In this document: piece by piece, positions 13,958 through 23,296 of the stretch | Position numbering within the stretch: the first letter of the stretch is position 1 | Layout of the letters: every line of letters begins with the position of its first letter | Source of the DNA: Cryobacterium sp. PAMC25264 | GTDB taxonomy: Bacteria > Actinomycetota > Actinomycetes > Actinomycetales > Microbacteriaceae | Length of the DNA: 64,000 nucleotides | Assembly (NCBI RefSeq): GCF_019443325.1 | Contig: NZ_CP080383.1 | Coordinates: 558,001 to 622,000 of the forward strand | Direction of reading: 5' to 3' | Notes under the pieces: model-generated | What the model saw: only the letters and a program-made list of their open reading frames with translations | The model's database searches: none | Told to the model about the DNA's origin: nothing | Translations under genes and position numbers: made by a program

Positions 13958-15892
13958 GTGTTCCGTGCGTCCAAGTCATCCAACCACCGGCCCGGGCGCA
14001 GCGCGCTCATGGCCGCCGCGACCGGCCTCATCGCCGGCGCCAGCATCCTCGCGCCGCTCGGCGCCTACGCTGCCACCGACGACCACGGTGGAGCCGCTCG
14101 CAACAACGGCGACAAGACCTCTGCGATTCGCGAGTCCATTGTCGATGGGCCGGCGAAGAACGTCATCCTGCTGATCGGCGACGGCATGGGTGACAGCGAG
14201 ATCACCGTTGCCCGTAACTATGCGAAGGGTGCCGCCGGTGAGTTCGCCGGAATCGACGCGCTGCCGCTGACCGGCCAGTACACGACCTACGCCCTCAACA
14301 AAGACGGCACCCCGAACTACGCGTCGGAATCGGCGTCGACCGCCAGCGGCTGGTCGACCGGGACGAAGACCAACAACGGTGCCCTGTCAGTTGACATTTC
14401 CGGCAAGCCCCAGTCGACGCTTCTCGAACTGGCCAAGGCCAACGGCCTCCGCACCGGGAACGTGTCGACGGCGGAAATCCAGGACGCCACCCCCGGCGCG
14501 CAGATCGCCCACATTTCGGCCCGTGGCTGCTACGGGCCGGTGAAGACCACGGCGAACTGCGCCAGCGAGTCGCTCGAGAAGGGCGGACTGGGCTCGATCT
14601 CCGAACAGCTGCTCACCCTGCGTCCCGATGTGGTTCTCGGCGGCGGCTCGGCGACCTTCACCGAGAAGGCCGCGGCGGGCGACTGGGCCGGCAAGACCCT
14701 CTTCGAGCAGGCCACCGACCGCGGCTACCAACTGGTGGACAGCGCAGCCGGCCTCGACACGGTCACCGCCGCCGACCAGAGCGCACCGGTGCTCGGACTC
14801 TTCACCACGGGCAACTTCCCCACCCGCTGGGTCGGCCCGGCAGCCACCGTCGGCGGCGGAAACCTCGCCCCCGTCTCGTGCACCGAGAACCCGGCACGTC
14901 TGAACACCGGGCTCTCCCTCGCCTCCCTGACCGACAAGGCCATCGACCTCCTGTCCGCCGACAGCGACCAGGGTTTCTTCCTCCAGGTCGAAGGCGCCAG
15001 CATCGACAAGCAGGACCACGCCGCGGATGCCTGCGGCCAGATCGGTGAGACCGTCGACCTCGACGAGGCCGTGCAATCGGCCCTCGCTTTCGCCAAGGCC
15101 GACGGCAACACCCTGGTCGTGGTGACCGCCGACCACGCGCACACCAGCCAGATCGTGGGATCGACCCCGCCCGGGCTGAGCGTTGCGCTGACCACCGAAG
15201 AAGGATCGACCATGCTCGTGAGCTATGGCACCGCGAACGCCGGTGAGTCCCAGCAGCACACGGGAGCCCAGGTGCGGATCGCCGGTTACGGCCCCGGAGC
15301 GGCGAACGTGCTGGGCCTCACCGACCAGACCGACCTGTTCTTCACGTCGTCCAACGCGCTGGCCCTGAACACCGACCTCCGGTCGCTGAGCGCGGCAGCC
15401 ACGCTCACCCTGGACCAGCCCACCGTCGCCCCGGGCGCCGCCTTCACCGGCACAGGCGCAGGGCTGAACGCTGATTGGCGCGCCGCCGGCGAGATCAGCA
15501 CCGCTGGTTCCGCCGACCCACTGGGCACGGTCGACGTGATCGATGGCCAGGCCATCATCACGGGAACCGCGCCGACGACTCCCGGGCAGTACACCGTCAC
15601 CGCGACGGGCGCGCAAACCGGCGTATCCGTGTCGGCCCAGTTGACGGTTGCGGCGGCGGGAACGACACCGGCGCCCTCGGCCGCGCCGACTCCGACAACC
15701 ACCCCGGCAGCCGCCCTGCCTAGCGGCTCCACGAATGGTGGGGGCGGCGGGGTTGCCGCTGCCGTCGGCGCCGTACTGGCCGCCACCGGCACGCAGGTGG
15801 CGCCGCTGATGGGAGCCGCCGCACTGTTGCTGGCTGCGGGCGGCGCGCTGGTCTGGGTTCGTCGTCGCCGTCACGGCCTGACCGAGTCGTAA
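13958..15892 (+). CDS. phoA: Alkaline phosphatase, PhoA type, predicted wall-anchored
   Basis: This 644-residue exported phosphomonoesterase starts at GTG 13958 after AGGGGG. Residues 1-38 form a signal peptide ending AYA. The catalytic domain follows E. coli PhoA closely: [61 protein letters not shown] and HTGAQV. The nucleophile Ser125 lies in ESAS rather than the usual DSAA, so the neighbouring Asp is Glu. The C-terminus adds an Ig-like domain, a Pro/Thr-rich linker and a sorting signal: LAATG (607-611), a hydrophobic helix and RRRRH. LAxTG is the motif of class E sortases. It releases phosphate from organic esters at the cell surface and is likely under PhoP control. Confidence 0.93.
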   Translation: MFRASKSSNHRPGRSALMAAATGLIAGASILAPLGAYAATDDHGGAARNNGDKTSAIRESIVDGPAKNVILLIGDGMGDSEITVARNYAKGAAGEFAGIDALPLTGQYTTYALNKDGTPNYASESASTASGWSTGTKTNNGALSVDISGKPQSTLLELAKANGLRTGNVSTAEIQDATPGAQIAHISARGCYGPVKTTANCASESLEKGGLGSISEQLLTLRPDVVLGGGSATFTEKAAAGDWAGKTLFEQATDRGYQLVDSAAGLDTVTAADQSAPVLGLFTTGNFPTRWVGPAATVGGGNLAPVSCTENPARLNTGLSLASLTDKAIDLLSADSDQGFFLQVEGASIDKQDHAADACGQIGETVDLDEAVQSALAFAKADGNTLVVVTADHAHTSQIVGSTPPGLSVALTTEEGSTMLVSYGTANAGESQQHTGAQVRIAGYGPGAANVLGLTDQTDLFFTSSNALALNTDLRSLSAAATLTLDQPTVAPGAAFTGTGAGLNADWRAAGEISTAGSADPLGTVDVIDGQAIITGTAPTTPGQYTVTATGAQTGVSVSAQLTVAAAGTTPAPSAAPTPTTTPAAALPSGSTNGGGGGVAAAVGAVLAATGTQVAPLMGAAALLLAAGGALVWVRRRRHGLTES

Positions 15893-15927
15893 CCGAGGCT
15901 CGTCGAACTGTCGACGGACCGCACCGA

Positions 15928-15957
15928 CGAAGGCCGCCCCTCCCAGGGCGGCCTTCG
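15928..15957 (+). terminator. Hairpin terminator after phosphatase gene
   Basis: CGAAGGCCGCCC pairs perfectly with GGGCGGCCTTCG around a 6-base loop, 36 bp after the stop codon. There is no long T-run, as is common in high-GC actinobacteria. Confidence 0.7.
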
Positions 15958-16052
15958 CCGCTGCTGGCATGGCGAGGTGCGGCACGCGGTGACGTGAACG
16001 CGGCTGGCCGGTATTCTCGTCAGAGTGCCGCATCCGGCGGCGGGGGAGAACA

Positions 16053-16937
16053 GTGACAGCCAAGCGTGACCGCCTCACCGGCGCCGGAGCTCAACTCGTC
16101 ACCGAGGTGAGCATCAACTACGGCTCGTCCCTGGCCGGGCTGCTCATCCCCACGGTCGGGTCCCCGGTCGTCGTGGCCGTGCGCCAGCTCGTGATGGCCG
16201 TGGCCGTGCTGCCGTTCTACCGGCCCAAGTTCGTCACCTTCACCTGGGCGCGGCTCTGGCCGGCTCTTGCCCTCGGCGTGGTGCTCGCGGTGATGAACCT
16301 CACCTTCTACGAGTCGGTCGCCCGGCTCGGCCTGGGCGTGGCCGCCACCATCGAGTTCCTCGGCCCGTTCGCGGTGGCGCTCGCCGCCTCCCGCCGGGCG
16401 CTCGACTTCGTCTGCGCCGCGGCCGCGGCCGGGGGAGTGTTCCTGCTCACCTGGTCGGATGGCACGCTCGACCCGTTCGGCATCGCCCTGGCGCTCACCG
16501 CGGCGGCGGCCTGGGCCGGCTACATCCTGCTGACCCGTCGGGTGGCCACCCAGCTGCCCGGCCTGGAGGGCATCACCATCGCCAGCCTCGTCAGCCTGGT
16601 GCTGCTCGTTCCGGTGGCTCTCGTCACCGTCGACTACACGAAGCTCAACTGGGGCATCATCGGGCTGCTCGTCGCGGTGGGGCTGCTGTCGTCGGCGTTC
16701 CCGTACACGCTGGATACCTACATCCTGCGGCGCATCACCCCGAGGCTGTACGCGATCATCACGAGCTTCGGTCCCGTCGTCGCGGCGATCTTCGGTGTGC
16801 TGGTGCTCGGCGAGGTTCTCCTGTTCCAGCAGCAGCTGGCGATCCTCGTGGTGTGCGGCGCGGCCGGCGCCGCGATCGCCACTCAGCGCGAGCAACCGGT
16901 CTCCGACATCGAGCGCACCGCCCGTGCCATCCCCTGA
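16053..16937 (+). CDS. EamA/DMT-superfamily transporter
   Basis: This 294-residue integral membrane protein has about ten transmembrane helices in two EamA repeats. The segments GLGVAATIEFLGPFAVAL and RLYAIITSFGPVVAAIFGVLVLGE are typical of RhtA-like amino-acid or metabolite exporters. The GTG start at 16053 follows GGGGGAGAA. It is a single gene with no partner nearby. The substrate cannot be told from the sequence. Confidence 0.85.
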   Translation: MTAKRDRLTGAGAQLVTEVSINYGSSLAGLLIPTVGSPVVVAVRQLVMAVAVLPFYRPKFVTFTWARLWPALALGVVLAVMNLTFYESVARLGLGVAATIEFLGPFAVALAASRRALDFVCAAAAAGGVFLLTWSDGTLDPFGIALALTAAAAWAGYILLTRRVATQLPGLEGITIASLVSLVLLVPVALVTVDYTKLNWGIIGLLVAVGLLSSAFPYTLDTYILRRITPRLYAIITSFGPVVAAIFGVLVLGEVLLFQQQLAILVVCGAAGAAIATQREQPVSDIERTARAIP

Positions 16938-17444
16938 CGGCCCATCCAGGGATGGTCTCGTAGCGGCATATCACTGGGAGGGGACCCGTCGTTCGAGGGA
17001 CATCTCAGCGCCGAGTCGCCGCAAGGGTCCCCGTCGGCACCTCTGAGAGGGCGCTTCGCGGCGACTCGTGAGGGAGTTGCGCGGTGACTCGTGGCACCCT
17101 GCAGCGTCGGGGCGGCGGAGAGGTCGCTTCGCAGCAACTCGCGACACACTCGCATGGCGCCCGTGGGTCCGACCGCGCGGTGAGTTGCCAGCTCGCGCCC
17201 ATTCGGGATGCCTGAGTGGGCCTGAAATGGCAACTCAGGTGCACGGCTGCCGGTGAGAGGGCAGTTGGTGCCGCGTCAGAGGCCCACAGGAGGCCTGAAG
17301 TGGCAACTCGCGTTGGACTCCGCACGAACGGGCGCAGTGCGTCCGCATGTGCGCCGACTGGCGCGGCAGCTCTCGAGCGCATGTCGATCGGTGAGGCGAG
17401 AGACAACGGATGCGGGTGTGGACGGTGCGGGGGAGTCGAGCGGC
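16938..17444. repeat. Intergenic stretch with degenerate TGGCAACTC-type repeats (family A)
   Basis: No gene is evident. Related short motifs occur in both directions: GAGTTGCCAGCTCGCG near 17181, CCTGAAATGGCAACTCA near 17221 and CCTGAAGTGGCAACTCGCG near 17293. Others resembling GCGACTCGTG lie between them. Similar units recur at 40690-40823. They look like remnants of a dispersed intergenic repeat. Confidence 0.45.
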
Positions 17445-18770
17445 TCAGTCCCGGGTGGGGATCGCTTCCAGGGCGTCGGTCTCCAGCGCGGCCACGAACT
17501 CGTAGGCCACGAGCTCCCGGGGCGCCTCCTCGATGCCGACGAGCGGCGCGAGCACCTTCGACTCGTCGAGAGCGTTGAGCTTGCGGGCGGTGGGAAGCAC
17601 CTGGCGTTCCATCGAGCCGACGAAACCGTTGTAGTCCTTCACCGTGCGCTCGATGGCACGGCCGAGCTTCTCGATGTGCGTGGCGGTGGTGGCCAGCCGC
17701 GAGTAGAGCTCGCGGCTGAGGTCGAAGAGCACCTGCGCGTCGTGGGTGAGCACATCCTGCTGCCAGCTGAAGGCCACGGTCTTCAGTACCGACCAGAGGG
17801 TGACCGGGGAGGCCAGGGCGACTCGCTTGCTGAACGCGAACTCCATCAGCGACGGGTCGGCCTCCAGCGCCGACGAGACGAGCGATTCGCTGGGGATGAA
17901 GGCGATCACGAGTTCGGGGGAGGCATCGAGGCCCTGCCAGTACGCCTTGGAGCCCAGCGCCGTGACGTGGTCGCGCACGGCCTTGACGTGCGCCTTCATG
18001 AAGACGGCCCGCTGGGCACCATCGGAACCCGTGGCCGTGGCGGGGATCTGGCTGGCCTCCAGGAACGCGGTGAAGGGCACCTTCGCGTCCACGGCGATGT
18101 TCTTGCCGCCGGGCAAGTGCACGACCATGTCGGGCCGGCCGGCGCCGGCATCCGAGTGGATGCTCGACTGCACGTCGAAGTCGACGCGCTCGATGAGGCC
18201 GGCCGCCTCGACCACGCTGCGCAACTGGGTCTCGCCCCAGACGCCCCGGGTGTTGTTGGCACGCAGGGCCGAGGCAAGGGACTCGGCGGTGCTGCGCAGG
18301 CGCTCCTCGGATTCGGTGGCGGAGCGCAGCTGCTCGGTGAGCTCACCGTGCTGCAGGCTACGCTGCTGCTCGAGCTCGGCGACCTTCTGCTGCATGGTCA
18401 CCAGGCTGTCCTTGACCGGGGCGAGGGCCTGCAGCACCTGGCTTTCCTGCCGGTCCCGTTCGGTGCGGGCGGCCTGATCATCACGCTGCCGGTCGACGAT
18501 CTCACGGTACTGGCGCTTCTGGTCGGCGATCTGCTCGCGCAGTCCGTCGGCGGTGGCCTGCATCGACGCGAGTTCCTCGCGGAGCAGCGACTGCACGGCC
18601 GCCTCCCGGGCGCGCGTCTCGGCCAGCACCACCTGGTGCCGAGCCTCGAGCACGGCGGGATCCGCGCCCGTCGGGGTTGTCGACCGGCGGCGCTGAAGGA
18701 GCACGGCACTGACCAGGGCACCTACAACCGCACCGAGAACAAGACCGAGGAGAAGCGCGAGGGGATCCAT
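17445..18770 (-). CDS. rmuC: DNA recombination protein RmuC
   Basis: This 441-residue protein has an N-terminal membrane helix (LALLLGLVLGAVVGALVSAVLL), a long coiled coil (about residues 40-165) and the RmuC nuclease-like domain with RGVWGETQLRSVVEAAGL, AVDAKVPFTAFLEA and ELVIAFIPSESLV. RmuC limits inversions at short inverted repeats, and the family has been tied to nuclease activity. The start ATG at 18770 gives the transmembrane anchor directly at the N-terminus. No operon partner is evident, and the exonuclease gene upstream on the same strand is separated by about 100 bp. Confidence 0.93.
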   Translation of the reverse strand: MDPLALLLGLVLGAVVGALVSAVLLQRRRSTTPTGADPAVLEARHQVVLAETRAREAAVQSLLREELASMQATADGLREQIADQKRQYREIVDRQRDDQAARTERDRQESQVLQALAPVKDSLVTMQQKVAELEQQRSLQHGELTEQLRSATESEERLRSTAESLASALRANNTRGVWGETQLRSVVEAAGLIERVDFDVQSSIHSDAGAGRPDMVVHLPGGKNIAVDAKVPFTAFLEASQIPATATGSDGAQRAVFMKAHVKAVRDHVTALGSKAYWQGLDASPELVIAFIPSESLVSSALEADPSLMEFAFSKRVALASPVTLWSVLKTVAFSWQQDVLTHDAQVLFDLSRELYSRLATTATHIEKLGRAIERTVKDYNGFVGSMERQVLPTARKLNALDESKVLAPLVGIEEAPRELVAYEFVAALETDALEAIPTRD

Positions 18771-18871
18771 GCGGCCAGTCTGACAGCGGCCACCGACACG
18801 GCTGTGAGGACGTGCGCGCGTCGCCGGGAGAGTCGTGCTGGGCGGCGCGCGATGGCGGCTGCGGTGGGAGG

Positions 18872-19489
18872 CTAGTTCAGCGCCATCGGACCGTGCGTGG
18901 CGCGGTGCTCCTGGGTGGCGACCGGGCCGATCACGCCCATGTTGACGCCGCAGATGCGGGCCAGGTCCTCGATGGTGTCCGCTCCGTGCCGGTCGGCAGC
19001 GTGGATCATGATCGCGGCGCAGGCCTCGGAGTCCGCGAGCGCGTTGTGGTGCGAGAAGTCCTCGAACCCAGCGGCCATGGCGGCGACCGGCAAACGATAG
19101 GAGTCCAGGTGGTAGGTCTTGCGCGCCACCTGCAGGCTGCACACGTAGCGGAAGTCGGGCACCGTCATCCCGGTGATCGTCGAGGCGGTCTTGATAACCC
19201 CCAGGTCGAAGCCCGCGTTGTGCGCCACGAGCACGTCGCCGTCGGCGAAATCCACCAGATCGGGCAGCTGCTCGGACCAGCTCAGCGCGTCCACGACCTG
19301 CTCGGGGTAGATGCCGTGGATCCGGATGTTCCACTCCAGGAACGCGTCGTGACCCAGCGGCGGGCGGATGAACCAGCCGATCTTGTCGACCACGACGCCG
19401 TCGCGCACCTTCACCAACCCCACGGAGCAGGCCGAGGCGGCCGAGGAGTTGGCGGTTTCGAAATCGATGGCGGTGAAGTTGACGGGCAC
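18872..19489 (-). CDS. DEDDh 3'-5' exonuclease (DnaQ-like)
   Basis: This 205-residue exonuclease-domain protein has all acidic residues of the DEDDh set: TAIDFETANS (Asp, Glu), LVAHNAGFDLGVI and HHNALADSEA (His, Asp). It resembles the stand-alone epsilon-like proteins of actinobacteria rather than a full polymerase subunit. The C-terminal 40 residues are a family-specific extension. It probably trims DNA or RNA 3' ends in repair. Confidence 0.88.
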   Translation of the reverse strand: MPVNFTAIDFETANSSAASACSVGLVKVRDGVVVDKIGWFIRPPLGHDAFLEWNIRIHGIYPEQVVDALSWSEQLPDLVDFADGDVLVAHNAGFDLGVIKTASTITGMTVPDFRYVCSLQVARKTYHLDSYRLPVAAMAAGFEDFSHHNALADSEACAAIMIHAADRHGADTIEDLARICGVNMGVIGPVATQEHRATHGPMALN

Positions 19490-19652
19490 GCCTCATGTTC
19501 TCACGCGCCACCGACGCTGCCGGGCGGGCGGGGCGGGGTGCCCTGCAACCCGTGCTGTCCGCTCGGCGCCGGGCGGCGCATCCGCACACCGATTGTGCCG
19601 CGAAAACATGCGGCAGAACGGCACACAGGCAGAGCCGGTACGATGGATGCTC

Positions 19653-20726
19653 GTGGCTCTTACTATTGCAATCGTCGGACTGCCCAATGTCGGCAAGTCC
19701 ACCCTCTTCAACGCGTTGACCAAGAACAACGTGCTCGCGGCGAACTACCCGTTCGCCACCATCGAGCCCAACGTTGGCATCGTCAACCTGCCGGACTCCC
19801 GCCTCGCCAAGCTGGCCGAGGTGTTCGGTAGCGAGCGCCTGCTGCCTGCCCCGGTGTCGTTCGTCGACATCGCCGGCATCGTGCGCGGCGCCAGCGAGGG
19901 TGAGGGCCTGGGCAACAAATTCCTCGCCAACATCCGCGAGGCCGACGCCATCGCGCAGGTCATCCGTGGCTTCGCCGACCCCGACGTGGTGCACGTCGAC
20001 GGTGCGGTCAACCCCGCCGGCGACATGGAGACCATCAACACCGAGCTGGTGCTCGCGGACCTGCAGACGCTAGAGAAGGCGATCGTGCGGTACGAGAAGG
20101 AGACCAAGGGTCGCAAGCTCGACCCCAGCGTGCTCAAGACCGCCCTCGAGGCGCAGGCCTTCCTCGACACCGGTAAGCCGCTGTCGGCGTCGAAGATCGA
20201 CGTCGAGTCCATCCGTGAACTCGGCCTGCTCACCACCAAGCCGTTCATCTACGTCTTCAACGTCGACGAGGCCGTGCTGCAGGATGCCGAGAAGCTCGCC
20301 GTGCTGGCCGCCCTCGTCGCCCCGGCGCAGGCCGTCTTCCTCGACGCGAAGCTCGAATCCGAACTCGCCGAACTCGACGAAGAAGACGCCGCCGAGATGC
20401 TGGCCTCTACCGGCCAGAAGGAGAGCGGGCTCAACCAGCTCGCCCGCATCGGCTTCGACACCCTCGGTCTGCAGACCTACCTCACCGCCGGCCCCAAGGA
20501 AACGCGGGCCTGGACCATCCATAAGGGCTGGACCGCCCCGCAGGCCGCCGGAGTCATCCACACCGACTTCCAGAAGGGCTTCATCAAGGCCGAGGTCTTC
20601 GCATTCCAGGACCTCATCGACGCCGGCTCGGTTGTTGAAGCCCGCGCCAAGGGCAAGGCCCGCATCGAGGGCAAGGAATACGTCATGCAGGACGGCGACG
20701 TGGTGGAGTTCCGCTTCAACGTGTAG
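19653..20726 (+). CDS. ychF: Redox-regulated ATPase YchF
   Basis: This 357-residue Obg-family P-loop ATPase has the G1 motif GLPNVGKST, switch/G3 region SFVDIAGIVRGASEGEGLGNKF, a helical domain and the C-terminal TGS domain ending EYVMQDGDVVEFRFNV. YchF binds ribosomes and prefers ATP to GTP. I chose GTG 19653 because the protein then begins MALTIAIVGLPN as in other members. An ATG two codons upstream is possible. Confidence 0.96.
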   Translation: MALTIAIVGLPNVGKSTLFNALTKNNVLAANYPFATIEPNVGIVNLPDSRLAKLAEVFGSERLLPAPVSFVDIAGIVRGASEGEGLGNKFLANIREADAIAQVIRGFADPDVVHVDGAVNPAGDMETINTELVLADLQTLEKAIVRYEKETKGRKLDPSVLKTALEAQAFLDTGKPLSASKIDVESIRELGLLTTKPFIYVFNVDEAVLQDAEKLAVLAALVAPAQAVFLDAKLESELAELDEEDAAEMLASTGQKESGLNQLARIGFDTLGLQTYLTAGPKETRAWTIHKGWTAPQAAGVIHTDFQKGFIKAEVFAFQDLIDAGSVVEARAKGKARIEGKEYVMQDGDVVEFRFNV

Positions 20727-20746
20727 CGAGACCACATGCAGTTGTG

Positions 20747-20782
20747 AAGGCGGTGACCGGCATAATGCCGGTCGCCGCCTTT
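20747..20782 (+). terminator. Rho-independent terminator after ychF
   Basis: AAGGCGG-t-GACCGGC pairs with GCCGGTC-g-CCGCCTT around ATAAT and is followed by TTTG. It lies 20 bp after the ychF stop. Confidence 0.85.
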
Positions 20783-20809
20783 TGTCGCCGACGCCATCGG
20801 CGCTAGCTC

Positions 20810-21418
20810 GTGGCTATCATGGAGAGCTTCAACAAACACATGCTGACGGCAGTCATACATGTCTCAGGTGCGCTGCATCCGGTAGGGGGACGCAGCGGAT
20901 CGACACGACAATCGGATCACCCAGTGGACTATGCAGCACGACAAAAACGCGCTCAACAACTCGTTCAGGAGATCGACCTCCCACGCCCCCTGAACTCGGA
21001 ACTCCTGCACCACCACATGGAGCAGCTCCGCAAGAAGAAGATCCTGATCCTGCAGGCTCCTCAGGGACTGGTTGACAGAGGAATCTGCGCGCTCTGGCTT
21101 GAGGTCTCGGGTGAAGAATTCGAGCGGATCCATTACGCGCCGACCGACTCGGCCGTGCACCGGCAGCAGTTCGTGAACCATGAATTCGGACACATGATCC
21201 TCAACCACAAGAAGATGATCATGCCGGCCGACAGGGTCGCCCTTCTCGCACCCCTCGTCCCGATGAACGCCATCGTCTCCGCGCTGTCCAGAAGCAGCTT
21301 CACCGACGAGGAAGAGGCCATGGCGGAAGCCATCGGGGATGAGCTTGCGATGATCCTGCGGAAGGACGCATCGATAAGCAGGCGCGAAGCCGAGACCGGA
21401 TTCGGGCAGATTCTCTGA
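20810..21418 (+). CDS. ImmA/IrrE-type metallopeptidase
   Basis: This protein of up to 202 residues has the zinc peptidase motif HEFGHMILNH (about residues 124-133) and the layout of ImmA/IrrE proteins, which cleave XRE-type repressors in integrative elements and in the Deinococcus response. The GTG at 20810 has no clear ribosome binding site; the ATG at 20840 is a good alternative. It is the first gene of a three-gene overlapping operon with a 7-TM protein and an XRE-family regulator (stop/start overlap TGATG at 21416-21420). The natural inference is that the peptidase is triggered through the membrane protein and inactivates the regulator. Confidence 0.8.
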   Translation: MAIMESFNKHMLTAVIHVSGALHPVGGRSGSTRQSDHPVDYAARQKRAQQLVQEIDLPRPLNSELLHHHMEQLRKKKILILQAPQGLVDRGICALWLEVSGEEFERIHYAPTDSAVHRQQFVNHEFGHMILNHKKMIMPADRVALLAPLVPMNAIVSALSRSSFTDEEEAMAEAIGDELAMILRKDASISRREAETGFGQIL

Positions 21419-22452
21419 TGTTCGCACTGATCGAGTACGCGGTGCTCGCGGCCCTCTGGGGCACGACCCTGCTCTTGGTTCTCAGCGCTTTCCGGGGCAA
21501 GCGACGTCTGCTGTTCTGGTTCATGCTGACCTTCGCCGTCACAATGTCGCTGATCTCCGACGGCCCGTACTCAGTCGTCGACGGTCTCCTGGGCGGAGTC
21601 GACATCACATATTTCATCTTCCATGCGACAGCTATCATCTGTGTGGCCCTGTTCGACTCCCTCATCCAGATGGCCGTCTCGAAGGCCGGGCTGACCTCCC
21701 TTCGAAAGCGATTCGCCTTCTGGGGAGCGACCGGGCTGATCCTCCTCCAGGCCCTCCTCTTCTTCACCAACGACTGGAACATTGACAACCTCCAGTTCAT
21801 CGGCCCGGGCGACTGGAGCCAGCTGGTCTACAGCTTCACGACCTGGATCGCTCTCATTGTTCTTGCTATCTCGACGATCGTCGCGTGCGCGACAGACTTC
21901 ACACGGCAGTCGGACACGTCGCTCAAGGTTGCACTCGTGATGATCTCGGCCGGGTGCGCCCTGGTTTCGCTCTACGTCGTCATCCAGATGGGTGTGGCGA
22001 TCAACCGGGCACTGGGTGGCACCACCGTCAGCGCGACAGTCGATTTCTTATCGGTGGCGTGTCCGCTTCTTGCCCCCGTCCTCCTGTCGCTTGGCCTCGG
22101 TCTCCGCCTGCTGATCGGAGCGTCCAGGAACCTCAGCGACGCAGGCAGAAGCCGGCGGCTGCTGTGGAAGGTCACCCCGCTCTGGGAGCGGCTGCTTGCC
22201 GACCGACCGGAGCTCAGCATTGAAGCTCCGATGTCACGAGTGACGGTCTGCTTTCGGCGGAACCACGCGTTACACCTCCACCGCCGCTACGTTGAGGTTC
22301 GTGACAGTCTGCTTCTGCACCCCGACCAACCACTCTCAACCCGCGAAGCCAAGCTCATCCAGAGAATCGAAGAGCACATTCGTCAGGCATCCGATGCATC
22401 TCGTGCAACCACAAACGACTCGAGGACCGATGAGTACCAAAACGCCCGGTAA
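21418..22452 (+). CDS. Seven-TM membrane protein, MAB_1171c/DUF6545-like
   Basis: This 344-residue protein has seven hydrophobic segments in residues 1-225, starting IEYAVLAALWGTTLLLVLSAF, and a cytoplasmic C-terminal domain of about 115 residues (SRRLLWKVTPLWERLLADRPEL...). The layout matches the actinobacterial MAB_1171c family, annotated as putative transporters with unknown function. It lies between a peptidase of the ImmA type and an XRE regulator and overlaps both. A sensor role is therefore more attractive than transport, but this is inference. Confidence 0.75.
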   Translation: MFALIEYAVLAALWGTTLLLVLSAFRGKRRLLFWFMLTFAVTMSLISDGPYSVVDGLLGGVDITYFIFHATAIICVALFDSLIQMAVSKAGLTSLRKRFAFWGATGLILLQALLFFTNDWNIDNLQFIGPGDWSQLVYSFTTWIALIVLAISTIVACATDFTRQSDTSLKVALVMISAGCALVSLYVVIQMGVAINRALGGTTVSATVDFLSVACPLLAPVLLSLGLGLRLLIGASRNLSDAGRSRRLLWKVTPLWERLLADRPELSIEAPMSRVTVCFRRNHALHLHRRYVEVRDSLLLHPDQPLSTREAKLIQRIEEHIRQASDASRATTNDSRTDEYQNAR

Positions 22453-22882
22453 AGCAGATGGGACAGCGTCCCCGCTGCCCACTCCACAGATGGAGCTTGC
22501 ACGCAAGCTGAACCTGCTGCTCGACGTCGTCGTGGCCGAAGGAAACACCCCGTACACCTACCGTGAGATCGCCGCCGGTCTCAATGCCAAGAAGGTTTCG
22601 CTTTCGCGGGCCCGCTGGCAGTACATGGTCAGGGGCGAAGGCCCACTGGTCAGTGACGTCCTGCTTCTGACTGAGATCGCGAACTTCTTCGGGATTGCAC
22701 CTGAGTACCTGCTCGGGTCCGACGATGACCTGCCGGAGCGCATCGACTCTCAGCTGGAGTTGGTCCGGATGATCCGGGTCAAGCGAGTGATCAACTTCGC
22801 GGCCCGAACTCTCGGGGATACGTCACCAGAAGCTCTCCGGGAGATCACGAAGCTTCTCGAGGGCGGGTTGCCGGGCCGCTGA
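22430..22882 (+). CDS. XRE-family HTH regulator
   Basis: This 150-residue protein has an N-terminal helix-turn-helix (YTYREIAAGLNAKKVSLSRARWQYMV ... LLTEIANFFGIAPEYLLG) of the XRE kind found beside DUF6545 proteins in actinobacteria. The C-terminal helices probably dimerise and may carry the peptidase cleavage site. The ATG at 22430 lies inside the end of the membrane-protein gene, so the two are translationally coupled. Confidence 0.8.
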   Translation: MSTKTPGKADGTASPLPTPQMELARKLNLLLDVVVAEGNTPYTYREIAAGLNAKKVSLSRARWQYMVRGEGPLVSDVLLLTEIANFFGIAPEYLLGSDDDLPERIDSQLELVRMIRVKRVINFAARTLGDTSPEALREITKLLEGGLPGR

Positions 22883-23088
22883 GACCAGACGGACAGGTAG
22901 CACGTTCCACGGCAACGCGGTGGGTGCGCGGCCGAACGGGTGGCCCCAGGGTGGTGTTATCCGCCTCGAAAGAGGTAGGCTTAGACATGTCCAAGGGGGG
23001 CACGGACAGAGGTGCACCGGGATCAGGGGACAGGATTCTGGGGGGCCGGGGCGCTTTTTCACGGTTTTGAGATGGATTGGTCCATCCA

Positions 23089-23161
23089 AAAACGTCCCGC
23101 CGCGTGGGGGACGCGGCGGGACGCAACGTGACCCAGGCGTGGGGGGACGCCTCAGGTCGCG
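23089..23161 (-). ncRNA. 6C-like small RNA
   Basis: On the minus strand two hairpins follow each other. The first has stem GACC..AGGCGT/ACGCCT..GGTC (23131-23159) and a loop of six C. The second has the perfect 13-bp stem CGTCCCGCCGCGT/ACGCGGCGGGACG (23094-23124) with a loop of five C and a following TTTTT, so it is also the terminator. Two stem-loops with C-run loops are the defining feature of the actinobacterial 6C RNA family. A -10 box TAGAAT lies at 23168-23173, giving a start near 23161. The rest of the 22883-23296 gap shows nothing else. Confidence 0.8.
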
Positions 23162-23296
23162 AACTAATTCTATCGGCGAGCGCAGAAGCTCCCAGCCACA
23201 CTCGCGTCGGAGTGTCTTGACCAAGGGTGGTTGCAAGCGAACCGACAGCTCGTTCGTGAGGCACCGACTCCGGGGCGCAGCGCCTATCGTGGGGGG

